A DNA stretch of 57,500 nt from positions 300,001 to 357,500 of the forward strand of contig CAJNDS010000846.1 of NCBI GenBank assembly GCA_905221605.1, in the 5' to 3' direction. This stretch comes from Symbiodinium natans (Eukaryota; Sar; Dinophyceae; Suessiales; Symbiodiniaceae). The notes under the pieces are model-generated. The model saw nothing but the letters and a program-made list of their open reading frames with translations, had not been told where the DNA came from and searched no databases. Below are positions 25,234 to 34,589 of this stretch, in pieces (within the stretch, counting starts at the first letter, position 1; every line of letters begins with the position of its first letter). Position numbers and translations under genes: made by a program.

Positions 25234-25360
25234 CTACAGGGTGGGGCCCCCTTACTATACTAACTGTAGTTAAGGGACTTATAACCTATTTTAGGGTCCT
25301 TATAACCCAATTTAGGGCCCTTATAACTCTACTTATAACTAGGGGGCCCCACCCCTGTAG
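25234..25360. mobile_element. MITE family A, copy 3 (inverted)
   Basis: Begins CTACAGGGTGGGGCCCCCTT and ends GGGGCCCCACCCCTGTAG; one extra C in the right terminus. Confidence 0.9.
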
Positions 25361-27209
25361 GCTTTTTTCGACTTTGCTACTTAGGGCATCCTGGAAGTAG
25401 CTCATTAGGGTGTATGGAAGGAGCTACTCAAAAACACATTATGGATTTCGCACCCTCAGACTTGAACGCTAAACCCTGAGAAATGCTAGTACAAGTGGAA
25501 CCTTGCGCTTTGCAATTTGAACTCTGGACAAAACTCACAACCCTAAGTCAACAGCAATATCTTAAACACCCTGAAGCCCCCCAACCAAGAACACAAATGA
25601 AACAAAGACCCTAAACTGTAAACCAAGGAAACCAATCAATCTTCAGAGAACCCCAAAACATAAACTCAAACCCTAAAACCCTAAGCCCCAAAAACCCTAC
25701 AACCCTGCAAACCTGAAACCCTAAAACTCTAAAAGTTAGGTGTCTCCCCCTCCCTGGAATAGGCAAAAACCCTAAAAACCCTAAACCGAGAAAACCCACT
25801 TCGCATTCAGAGAGAGTGCGTCTGCAGGAAGCTCAGATGCGCACCAGTTCGCCTTTTGGAAGACCTCAGCTGGCGAGAGGCAGCCCTAAGCATTCAACCG
25901 AAGTCAAAACCCTACTTTAAGGGGCGCTAAGTGGGGAGGACTTGGGGGGGCGGGGGAGGGGGGGAGAGAGTTTGGGGTTTGGATAATTCAGGTCTAGGGC
26001 TTAGGGGCTTGGGACTTTAGGGCGGGTATTCAAAAACAGGGTCCCCTTACGCCTTGTTGTGACGGAAGTCCGGATAGAAACAGGCCCCCTCCCCCACCCC
26101 CTTCTCCAACGATTCCTTACTTGCAGGTTCATGGGGTAGGTAGAACTGGGATTGCCAGGTCCCTTTAATAAAGCTTACTAGTAGTCATAACCTTGTTTGG
26201 AGAGCATGTAACACCCTAGGACTCTAAACCCTCAACTCATCTCTTGAGCAGTTGAGGGCACTAGGTTGGCCAAGTCCCCAAGGATTCTCCGCATGCCTTA
26301 AGCCTTGAACCTTAACACCCTGAAACCGGAAGAGCCTTAAGCGCCTTAAGCCCTGAGCTCCTACGCCCCTGACATCCCTGGACGCAGGCGAGGTGTGCCC
26401 GCAGAAGGAGGGTTTCAGGGGCATTTAGGGGTTTTAGGGTTTGTGGGATTTACGGTCCTATAGGGGTTGGTGTGTTAGGGCTTTGGGGGCTGTTTAAAGC
26501 TTCAGGCTTGAGGGTTTTAGGGTTGCAGGGCTTGGGTTGAGGGGAACGTGTTGCATGGAAGGATCTGAAGCTTTAGGGGCTTTTGGGCTTCAGGGTCTGT
26601 GGCATGTGGGTGTTGCTTTTCGATACCTAGCGTATCATGTCACGAATCAAATCTGCCTCTTCTCATGGCCTCAAGATGCCTCACCGGGATGACGTCAACT
26701 GTTGCTACAATGCATTGCAGGCGCCGGGCTCAAAACGTTCAGAGCTTAGGGCTTATAGGGTTTACAGGGGTTACATGGTTTCATAAAGGTTTCAGAGGGT
26801 TCATAAGGCTTATAGAGTTTTGAACCTTAGAAACTGGGAAGCATACTTTGATGAGGCATCCGAGGAAACTGTTAATAAAAGGAGAGGCCTCTGGGGTCTC
26901 CCGGCGAGCACAGGACGATGCCCTCAAAACTGGCCGTGGGAAACTGCGGAGCGCAACGGGGCTCTTGCTGTTGGCAAAGGGCCACTTCGAGGTTCATGGG
27001 TGTCATCAGCAGGGTTAATACGTAGGGTTGCTGGAGATACAACTGCATGGTTATGTAACCTTACTTTGGGAGCTTATAACCCTACTGAATAACTACCCCA
27101 TGAACCTTCAAGCAGGAACTCTCGACCCTGAAGCCAAAGAAAGGCGCTTTGCGCTTGGCAGCTCCGGGGGGCGCAGATGGGCGCAGGCTCCGCCGAGCTC
27201 TTCACTCCG

Positions 27210-27683
27210 TCAGCTCGACGGTGATGGAACCGCTTTCAGCAGCTCCACGCTGACCTCTTGCTCGGAAAAGGATGTTACCAAAGGAAATTTCGAGTTCCAT
27301 CCCCAGGAATTTCCATCAAACTCCCTTTCCGCTTCCGCCTGCTCCCCTGCGGCGCGCAGCCTGTACGTGATGCTCCAGCCGGCCGGCGCGAGCAGGTACA
27401 GGGCCGACTTGTCGTCAGGAGACTTTTCATGACCGTATGGGTAGAATTCAAGCTTCATGTCCGGCACCTTCATCTTGGAGAACGTCGGGCTCATGAGCTT
27501 CGCCCCCTTCTTCTTCGCCGCCATGCCCTCCAACTCAGCGGTGAAGTTCCAGGTAAAGGTCCGGAGCTGAATCTCCTTCCTTGCTCGCTCCCGATCCTGC
27601 AGATTCTCCGCCATGGTCTTCCTATTGGCCAAAGCGTGGACAGCAGTAACCGGCATCGAAACCTTGAGCGTGGCGAGCTGTTC
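27210..27683 (-). CDS. Terminal exon: end of GED plus MATH-like domain
   Basis: 157 codons and TGA. After EQLATLKVS, which continues the effector-domain helix, comes a linker rich in charged residues and then a MATH-like fold: RTFTWNF, a stretch ending SPTFSKM, MKLEFYPYGHE, ALYLLAP and NSWGWNSKFPL. In MATH/TRAF-C domains these correspond to the opening Trp strand, the yP.G strand and the later Trp strand. The exon joins in frame to the stalk exon with acceptor CTAG before GAACAG. Confidence 0.85.
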   Translation of the reverse strand, partial: EQLATLKVSMPVTAVHALANRKTMAENLQDRERARKEIQLRTFTWNFTAELEGMAAKKKGAKLMSPTFSKMKVPDMKLEFYPYGHEKSPDDKSALYLLAPAGWSITYRLRAAGEQAEAEREFDGNSWGWNSKFPLVTSFSEQEVSVELLKAVPSPSS

Positions 27684-30600
27684 CTAGTCGGAGGCGGGTC
27701 CCAGCAACGACTCTGACATGCTCAAACCCACGGCACTTGAAACCACTTTGGACCCCTAAACCCTAAACCCTACACCCTAAACCCTAAACCCTAAACCCCA
27801 AACCCTAAACCTAAACCCGAAACCCTCAACCCCAAAAGCCATTCCCGGGGCCTTGAACTCCTGAAGTGCGCGCATGCTGTCCTGCAGGGTCTGCCTTTGG
27901 CGTGCGATGGTGTCGTCCTTGGGGAAGAGCTCGTGCAACGTGCTTCCTCCCAGCTCTTCCCGCCATGTTTCCTCGAGCATGTCCCCTAGATTCTCCACCA
28001 AGTTGAACTTAACGAGCTTCGCCGCGTGCTCCACAAAGCCCTCGATGAGGAAGCCGGTGTAAACATGCAGGGACGCACAGAGCTCCAGCACGGCGAGCTT
28101 GTCGGGCTCCTCTTGCGCTTCTTTGACCAGCGCCACAAACTCGGGCGTCAGCTCCGAAGCCTCCTCCTTCGCGCCCGCGCCCGATGTTCCCAGCAACGCC
28201 TCGGCAATGTTCTTCAATCCGTCGGTGGCCTCTTGGAACCAGGAGCGGCGGAACTTCGAGAGCTTCACCATGTAGCTGCCGTTCGTGGTCGAGGTCACCG
28301 CCTGCGCCGCGGCCAGGCTCTCGCAAAGCTCCCGGGCCTTCGCTGTCATCTCATCGATGCAGTCCTCTGCCTTGCTGGCCAGGCGATTGGACAGAACCGG
28401 ATGGACTTTGGCATGGATACCCACAACATGCTGCATGACCTTCCGCAGATGCTCGGCCACGGAAGCCACCAGCTGGTTCACCGAATCTTTCAAGAGGCCC
28501 TCTTCGATGAAGATGCGACGGATCAAGTTGATAAAGACTTGCGGTCCCGTCAAGTTCTCGACTGTATAGCCCTGCACGAAAGTCGCCTCAGTTGCGTGTT
28601 GACGGCTATCCCGCTACCACCCTTCCAGCACGTGCACTGTATAATGCTAGATATATATATATATATACATAAATTTTTTCAAAAGCCACTTGAAGGCCGG
28701 GTGTCAACCGTGTCCTTGACTTCCTCGATCATGTCCGGGCCCAACCAATCGGGGTTGCGCTGACACAGGTCGCGCCCTCGGCGAAGACAGGCGAAGGCTG
28801 GCCCTCCCCCGACCTCTCCCAACCCCAGCCCCCCCAAGCCAAACCCGGCGAGCACCCAATCTCAAAACAAGAACACCCAAACACCAACCTCAAACACCCC
28901 CCCCCCCCCCCCAAAAAAAAAAAAAAAATGCCCAAAGCCCTGACATGTCTGGCGGCTGAAGTCTTGGACCATCGCCGCCACCTTCGGTGCGATGGTCAAG
29001 TCACGATCAGACGCCTCGCTGCTCATGAACTCGGCCCTCACGCGGCGCTGCAAGTCGTCCTATCCGGTGCTTGCTTGGGGGCCTTCCGACTAGTAGGTGC
29101 CTGAAGATTGAAGGCTTATTCGTTGCGAGTTTAAAGATTTCTTCGTTGCAGTTTGAAAATTGTCTTCGGGGAGATCAAAGATGATATGAGAGGTAAATCT
29201 CGGGGCGTTGGAGCTTGGCTTCTTGAAGTACACCCTAAACCCTATACCCTAAACCCTAAACCCTAAACCCTAAGCCGGCCTTGATGGCCCTCAGGGCACT
29301 GTTGAACAGCTTGAACTGGTCGCCCTCAGCCTCGACCATGGCCGGCAACGAGCCTTACTGTTGGTTCGTAGGGAGTGCGGGAATGAGGTGCCCTTTATCC
29401 CCCCTATATATATATATATATATATGTATACCCTTTAAGGGAGTATGTAGGGCACCTACCCTATATCCCCCGATATATACCCTTTAAGGGATGATATAGG
29501 GTACCTCATTTTCTCATTTCCTACTAACCAACAGCAAGGAGCGCAGCTCGTTCCGGAGCTGGACGGTCCGCTGCCGGACGCTTTCCTTGATCTTTGGCAG
29601 GCACTCCTTGGTAGCCCAGCAACCACATTAGAAAAATAAGGGCAATCTTTTTATGGGTTGGGTGCTTTTTGAGGGAACCTGGTGCCGAAAACTGGGAAGA
29701 AGGTACCACAGGGCTTCCAAGACTCATCCACCCTTGCCTCCTGGATCTTCGCGACCTTCTCCATGAGACGCAGGGTACCCCAGTTGCTGAGCGGGAGCCT
29801 CCTCAAGCGGTCGCTCCTCGTGAAGACCTGCTCCTCCTTTTTCCATAGGTCCTCGCGGCTCATGCCTTCATCAATGTTCTTTTGCGATCGGTTGACCACG
29901 CAGTGGAAACCGAAGGCAAGGCGAACGTCGGAGTCTCTCGCCATCGTCACCTGCAGTGACAACAGCCAGGGGGCAAACTTCCCTAAGCTCTGTGCACGAC
30001 TGGCCCGTCCTTCTCTACGATGTCTGATGCTTCGGCATTCGCCGCATCATCACATTTGGTGACGACGCCCAGTGTGCGGATGCCATCTGGGTCGTACTCG
30101 CGAGCCAATTTCACGACCTGAGCCGCAGGGCCTTAGGGCCTTGTGAATGGGTGCCTGGCGCTTAGACCCTTAAGTTTCGGCGATTAGGGCAGAATTCCTG
30201 AACCGGTAAACATCACATACTCAAGCAGTACCCTATAAACCCTAAACCCACAACCCTCTAAGACCCTCCCGCGCCTCTGCATTGCCGAAATCGGACATGG
30301 CGGGGATGACACAAAGGATGACCATCTCCTCCGGCTCGATGTACTCCTTCACCAAGTCCACAGTGACCTTGCGCCCGAGTACTAGACTCGGATGTCCCTT
30401 ACTTAAGACCCACTGAAAAACATTCCTAAATAGTATCCTCTTAAACCCAATAAGTTAAAATCTACATGTCCCAAGGGCCTACCTACTATAGTAGAAGATG
30501 CTACTGCTATAGAAGAGTTCCGCTTCTTATCACCTCCCCTCTCATATATACACCCAACCACATCCCACCTCGTGAATGTTCGACATCTTCTCGGCATTGT

Positions 30601-31805
30601 GCGTGACGCCAGGCAGGTCGATCAACGAAAGCTGCGGGCCATCCCGCCGCACCACTCGGACGTACAGCGCCTCTGCAGGTGGGGTCACGGGTTTGGGGGG
30701 TCCAAGAGGCACGCAGGGCCTTAACAAAGCTGCCCTAGACCCCCCACAGACCTCCAAGAAGGCCACCAAAGGAACGCCGAAAAAACCCCATCATAACCCC
30801 CAGCAACCGTAGTTTACCCCAACGTATGCATGAGCTATCATGAACTGATTATCATGAACTATCATGAACGATCATGAACTTCATCCCCCAAACAAGTCCA
30901 AGCCCGGGTTCCTGCCGGCCTGGCGGGAGATGAAGGCCTCGCCCGTCGCATGCATCTCGGTGAGCCGCTTGATCTGCCCCTCCACGTCCGGCACCGCGCA
31001 TTGCTGGGCCTGATAGAAGGGGTCTCCACAGCTTGAGCTTTGTAGTATATGAGGGCTGTTCAGGGTCGTTTTTTTTTTGGGGGGGGGGGGGGGGGGTTAA
31101 GTTTCAGGGCTTTAGGGCTCAAGGGTCCTAGGCTTGGGCTCCAGGACATCGTAGGCATGTCGGAGACGATGGCTAGAGCTCCAAGGCCAAAGCAAACGGT
31201 CTCGCAGCAGTTCCCCCAAGTGGCTGAAGCCCTCGAAAAACAAAACACAGCTTCACTCAGACTTTCCTTACCGGCACTCTTGGCAAAAGCACCAAAACTA
31301 TTACAAGACTGCAGCAGGCCACATCGCCAAAGCTTGAGTCCATGGATACCAGAGCATACGACTCGCTGACGGTGGGATCTGTCAGCATCGTCAAGATACA
31401 CGGCATGCGCGTGCATGTGTTCTGAGCACGCGGAAACTGAATTCCGGATATGTTCTCCAACAGCGACGACTTTCCCGCGGACTGTTCCCCTACAACGACC
31501 ACGCCCGGCAGGGGTATCTGGACAGCTTGACATACGTGGCGCACGCTCTCGAACAGACCCAACTTCTTGGACACCTCCGCCAATGCTTCTCGGAGAGGTT
31601 CTTCCGGCACCTCAGAGTCAGATACCCTGGCTGGAAATCAGCAAGCCTCACAGGCAAAGCAAAACCAGAACACGGCACGGTACACCGTACGGTTTCAGAC
31701 CAGCCGAGCCACGGATCCAGAATAGCCGTTTGCCATCATGAATCGGAGCACGGTAAGCTACAGTACCTGTACTTGGAGTGCTCGTGTAGCTGCGGCGGGG
31801 GGCAT
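27210..31805 (-). CDS. Dynamin/Mx-like large GTPase with C-terminal MATH-like domain, 13 exons
   Basis: Predicted membrane-remodelling GTPase of about 843 residues. Exons in transcript order: 31805-31767, 31610-31320, 31009-30920, 30670-30569, 30367-30275, 30117-30010, 29950-29726, 29606-29525, 29353-29280, 29059-28939, 28776-28698, 28605-27852, 27683-27210 (TGA). All phases agree across every junction. Seen: G1 GEQSAGKS (about residues 54-61), G3 DLPG (158-161), G4 TKCD (225-228), a long helical middle region, a GED-like region (about 590-695) containing ELFPKDDTIARQRQTL, then a MATH-like domain (about 727-840) with LEFYPYGHE and SWGW. Canonical dynamins end at or soon after the GED, so the tail is unusual. 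The first exon (13 codons, ATG at 31805) is the least certain; an in-frame TGA just upstream of exon 2 shows that exon 2 cannot hold the start. Introns are 59-310 bp: seven begin GC, three GT, two GA. Confidence 0.93.
27852..28605 (-). CDS. Dynamin-like exon for stalk and GED
   Basis: The longest exon seen, 754 nt, fully open. It runs from FVQGYTVENLTGPQVF through the middle domain to LHELFPKDDTIARQ in the GTPase effector domain. Donor is GC (TTCAAG, then GCCCCG). Confidence 0.92.
29358..29534. mobile_element. MITE family C, forming intron 7 of the dynamin-like gene
   Basis: 177 bp with inverted ends CTGTTGGTTCGTAGGGA and CTGTTGGTTAGTAGGAA, and an AT-repeat core. The intron runs 29354-29524, so the donor GTAGGA lies inside one terminal repeat and ten bases of that repeat are exonic. 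Confidence 0.85.
29607..29721. mobile_element. MITE family E, forming intron 6 of the dynamin-like gene
   Basis: 115-bp element with ends CTTGGAAGCCC and GGGCTACCAAG (minus strand), inverted repeats matching at 10 of 11 positions. It is flanked by GAGT on both sides (29722-29725 and 29603-29606). The intron is exactly one GAGT copy plus the element. Confidence 0.88.
30010..30117 (-). CDS. Dynamin-like exon with G4 motif and GA-type donor
   Basis: 36 codons including RTLGVVTKCDDA, the G4 TKxD guanine-specificity motif. To stay in frame with VTMARDSDV in the next exon it must end after GAGAAG, so the intron begins GACGGG. The intron is only 59 bp. Confidence 0.9.
30569..30670 (-). CDS. Dynamin-like exon with G3 motif
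   Basis: 34 codons, including PQLSLIDLPGVTH, the G3 DxxG segment that senses the gamma phosphate. Acceptor GAG before GCG; canonical GT donor (GAG, then GTGGGA). Confidence 0.92.
31320..31610 (-). CDS. Dynamin-like exon with G1 P-loop and switch I
   Basis: 97 codons. Contains VVVVGEQSAGKSSLLEN (phosphate-binding G1) and then CTRMPCIL, the switch I/G2 region of dynamins. Ends GATGTG before a GC donor (GCCTGC). Confidence 0.92.
31767..31805 (-). CDS. Candidate first exon of the dynamin-like gene
   Basis: ATG followed by 12 codons (MPPAAATRALQVQ) ending at a canonical donor, CAG then GTACTG, in phase 0. It joins in frame to the acceptor GAG before GTGCCG at 31610. It is chosen because the next exon has an in-frame stop immediately upstream and no Met before the G1 motif. 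Short, so a chance match is possible. Confidence 0.6.
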
Positions 31806-32125
31806 CTCTTCAGTCTGACCAGCGGATGCTACTAAGAGTGGCCAGAAGGCACACATGCAGCGCGCATCCTGACAAAGAGACTACGAGGTTCTGATAAGGA
31901 TGAGTTTCAATCATAACTAGACTCTCCCAACACCCTAACCCCCAAACACGGGACCCTGAATCGAAGACTCGGCAAGCCTATTTTTGGGTTTAGGCTTTCG
32001 GGTTTAAACCCTAAACCCTACACCCAAATCCCAGATCCAGACATCTGAGCCGCGGGCAGTCGAGCCGAAGATCTTCTGTTCTGTGTCCAAGGCCTTTCCG
32101 CTTTTTCTTACCCTAGGGGTCCGTG

Positions 32126-32250
32126 TACCCTTCTGGGGGGTTTACGAAAATAAGGGGACCCTCCTGTAGACCCCCAAATAGTAGGACCCCCTTGTAATAA
32201 GGATCCCAATAAGGTCCACCTAATCTCGGAAACCCCATGTGGTCAAAATA
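32126..32250. mobile_element. MITE family J, diverged copy
   Basis: Contains GGTTTACGAAAATAAGGGGA and AATAAGGATCCCAATAAGG. Related to 53557 and 34985 by these blocks. Lies upstream of the dynamin-like gene. Confidence 0.45.
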
Positions 32251-33145
32251 TGTGTCCCTGAAGCCCCCTACATGGGAACCGTCTTCAAGGCGCAAGTATA
32301 AACTATATGGTATCATGGAATCATGGACCTTTAAGGCCTTGCTGTGTGCGAAGCCCGAGCTGCAGGAGAAAGGGCTTTCTGGCAGGGGAGGAAAGCCCTG
32401 AAGAAAATGTTGTCGAAAGCCCTAAACCCTAAACCCTAAAAACCTGAACCCTTATCGCCACAGGGCCATCAAGAAAGCCACGCAGTTCTATGCCACGGGC
32501 CACGAGCTTCTCTGCGCCATCCTCCTCGACAGCCCGGACGTGGCCTTAAGGCTCATCCGGGGCTCTCCAGGGTTTGGGGGGTTGTTTAGGGTGATTTAGG
32601 GCTATTTCGGGTTATGTAAGGGTTATTTAGGGTCATTTAAATGAATTTTGTAGTATTTCGGGCTATTTCGGGTTTTTGCGGGTTATGTAAGGGTTATTTA
32701 GGGTAAGTATTTAAGGGTTGCTGAGGTCTATTTAGCGCATGTTTTGGGTTATTGTAGTGTTGGTGCAGAGCTTGGGGTGCGGCCTTAAGCCCCAAACCTT
32801 AGAAACCCAGTCGACAGTTTGGATAGTTCTCTAAATTAGGGTGTCCCTTTTTGTGCCCTGCTTGTATGGCACTCTTCTGATAAGGCACCCTAAACCCTAA
32901 ACCCTAAACCCTAAACCCTAAACTCTAAGTTATAAACTCTAACCCTAACTTAACGAACTCCACAGCATGCCACCTCTATGGCCCAGACGTCGGGTTTAGG
33001 GTTCAACTTTTAGGGTTTCGGGTGCCAGCCAAGTGGTGCAAGTTGAAGGGTGCCTTTTGTATGGCAGGGATCGCCTCGCAGAGCGAAGAGGGGTTTAGGA
33101 ACTAGGGTTTTGAGGTAGGGTCTTAGGGTTTAGGGTTTAGGGTTT

Positions 33146-33232
33146 GGGGAGGTGCTGATTCGGAAGTTGTATCGGAGGTTGTCCAGGAACTTCTGCGCGT
33201 GGGCAAACTGGTGTCCCCAGTCTGGGCCAGCG
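33146..33232 (-). CDS. Possible later exon of the glycosyltransferase gene
   Basis: Minus-strand reading GPDWGHQFAHAQKFLDNLRYN is open and protein-like, and resembles the DQ...yl region that follows RYLNxGG in PLOD-like enzymes. It was not chained by phase. Confidence 0.35.
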
Positions 33233-34589
33233 GCGAATGAAGTATCGCCACAGCTCGTACCTTGGCAACGGAAAGTGAAAATGATGTTGCAAAAACAGAT
33301 GCTATTCGGGAAGCCATACTACGCCCTGGAAGTAAAAAACGATGGGCAATACAGGCACAGGTAAACCCTGAGCCCTACACCAAGCAAGGGCTTGGGATTT
33401 ATATACATGGATTTAAGGGTTTAGGGTTTCAGGTTTAGGGACTTCGCTGGGGCTCAAGCGTTCTAGAACTGGACCCTTTTTGGGTGAGCCAAGAGCCCGG
33501 CTGGTCGTAGGAATGGAGGAACCAGTGCCCGACGATGTCGGCGTGCCTTAGACGAGGTCACAGGGTTTAGGGTTTAGGGTTTAAGGTTTAGGGTTTAGGG
33601 TTTAGGGTCTAGGGTTTAGGGTTTAGGGTGACGAAGCTCTTGCAGCTTTCTCGGGTCACAGGGCTGCACTGTAAGGATTTTAGGGCTACACGGAAGAGGG
33701 CTCAGGCTCTGGGAGGTTTCCGAATATAGGGACTACTTGGTTACCCCAACGGAAGATGTGGACCATAGCGATTAAGGTTGTGCCCTTGGGTTTTGGGGAC
33801 TCTTTTGAAAAGATCCTGGTAAGGTGGCCCTTGGGTTTTAGGGGAACCTGTTAAAAGATCCTTATAATAGGATGCAGGGGCCACGTGCGAGTTTAAGCCT
33901 CAGACCCATACGGTTGATCAGTAGCATTGTTGTCTCCGCACGCGGGGGGGGGGGGGGGTGTTCTGCATTCAGGTGCTCTCAGTGATTCTTTACAGAAGGG
34001 AACACTTGGAACCTCAAATCCCTCATAATTACACGTGTACCCCCCCCTCCCCGCCCGAAGGCGAACTTAGACCCACATCTGTCTGTGCGCATCACACGGT
34101 GGAGGCCATCAAGAGCTTGAAGTGTAGCTACCGCGCTAAAGGGCTTCTTGTTGACTCTGCTGGAGCTCTGCCCAAGCAACGTGCGTAAACCCTAAGCCCC
34201 CTAGGAAAACCCATAAACCCTGCTTAAACCCCTCTAGCCGCCAGCCGAGTCCCCAAACCGGCCCTGTAGGGGCACATAAACCCTCATTCCTAAACACTAA
34301 ACCCTAGACCCTAAACCCTAAACCCTAAACCGTAAGGGCACGACGCCATGAGGAGCTGCGGATTATTGGCCGCCATGTTATCTCCTGCCGCGGCCGTGGG
34401 GCTTCGGGCTTTGAGCAAACGAGCATCGGGAACCTTATAGGTTTAGGGTTTGGGGTTTAGGGTTTCGGGTGTAGGGCTTCGGATATTTGGCCTCATGATG
34501 TTTTCCCTGGAGCAGCCTCCAACCTCGAAGCCCCGAAAACTAGAACATGTGCCTCTCTTGGTAGCCCAGTAACACAGAGAGGCACTTGG

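Larger units (their letters stand above)
18000..27200. other. Region with many unassigned coding-like islands
   Basis: Minus-strand candidates: 18705-18805, 19575-19665, 21190-21270, 21485-21570, 21785-21835 (GPWKKAWEGYFVLETG, GT donor, faintly PH-domain-like), 22056-22125, 22490-22560, 23715-23805, 24690-24765, 24835-24905, 25125-25215, 25805-25890, 26640-26735 and 26870-26995. I recognise no family and did not chain phases. 19240-19560 and 24040-24400 are C/A-rich degenerate heptamers with no gene seen. Confidence 0.35.
31806..34550. other. Interval between the dynamin-like and glycosyltransferase genes
   Basis: Contains a family J palindrome, short arrays (32888-32930, 33565-33630), a poly-G run (33945-33958) and islands at 32460-32560, 33027-33090, 33490-33550 and 34350-34410. 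Minus-strand readings such as RHADIVGHWFLHSYDQPGSW may be further glycosyltransferase exons. The dynamin promoter should lie here, but no motif is recognisable. Confidence 0.4.

Noticed and set aside
32460-32560. Plus-strand exon reading AIKKATQFYATGHELLCAIL
   Set aside because: Protein-like, but the complementary strand is open too and all solved genes are on the minus strand; not chained to anything.
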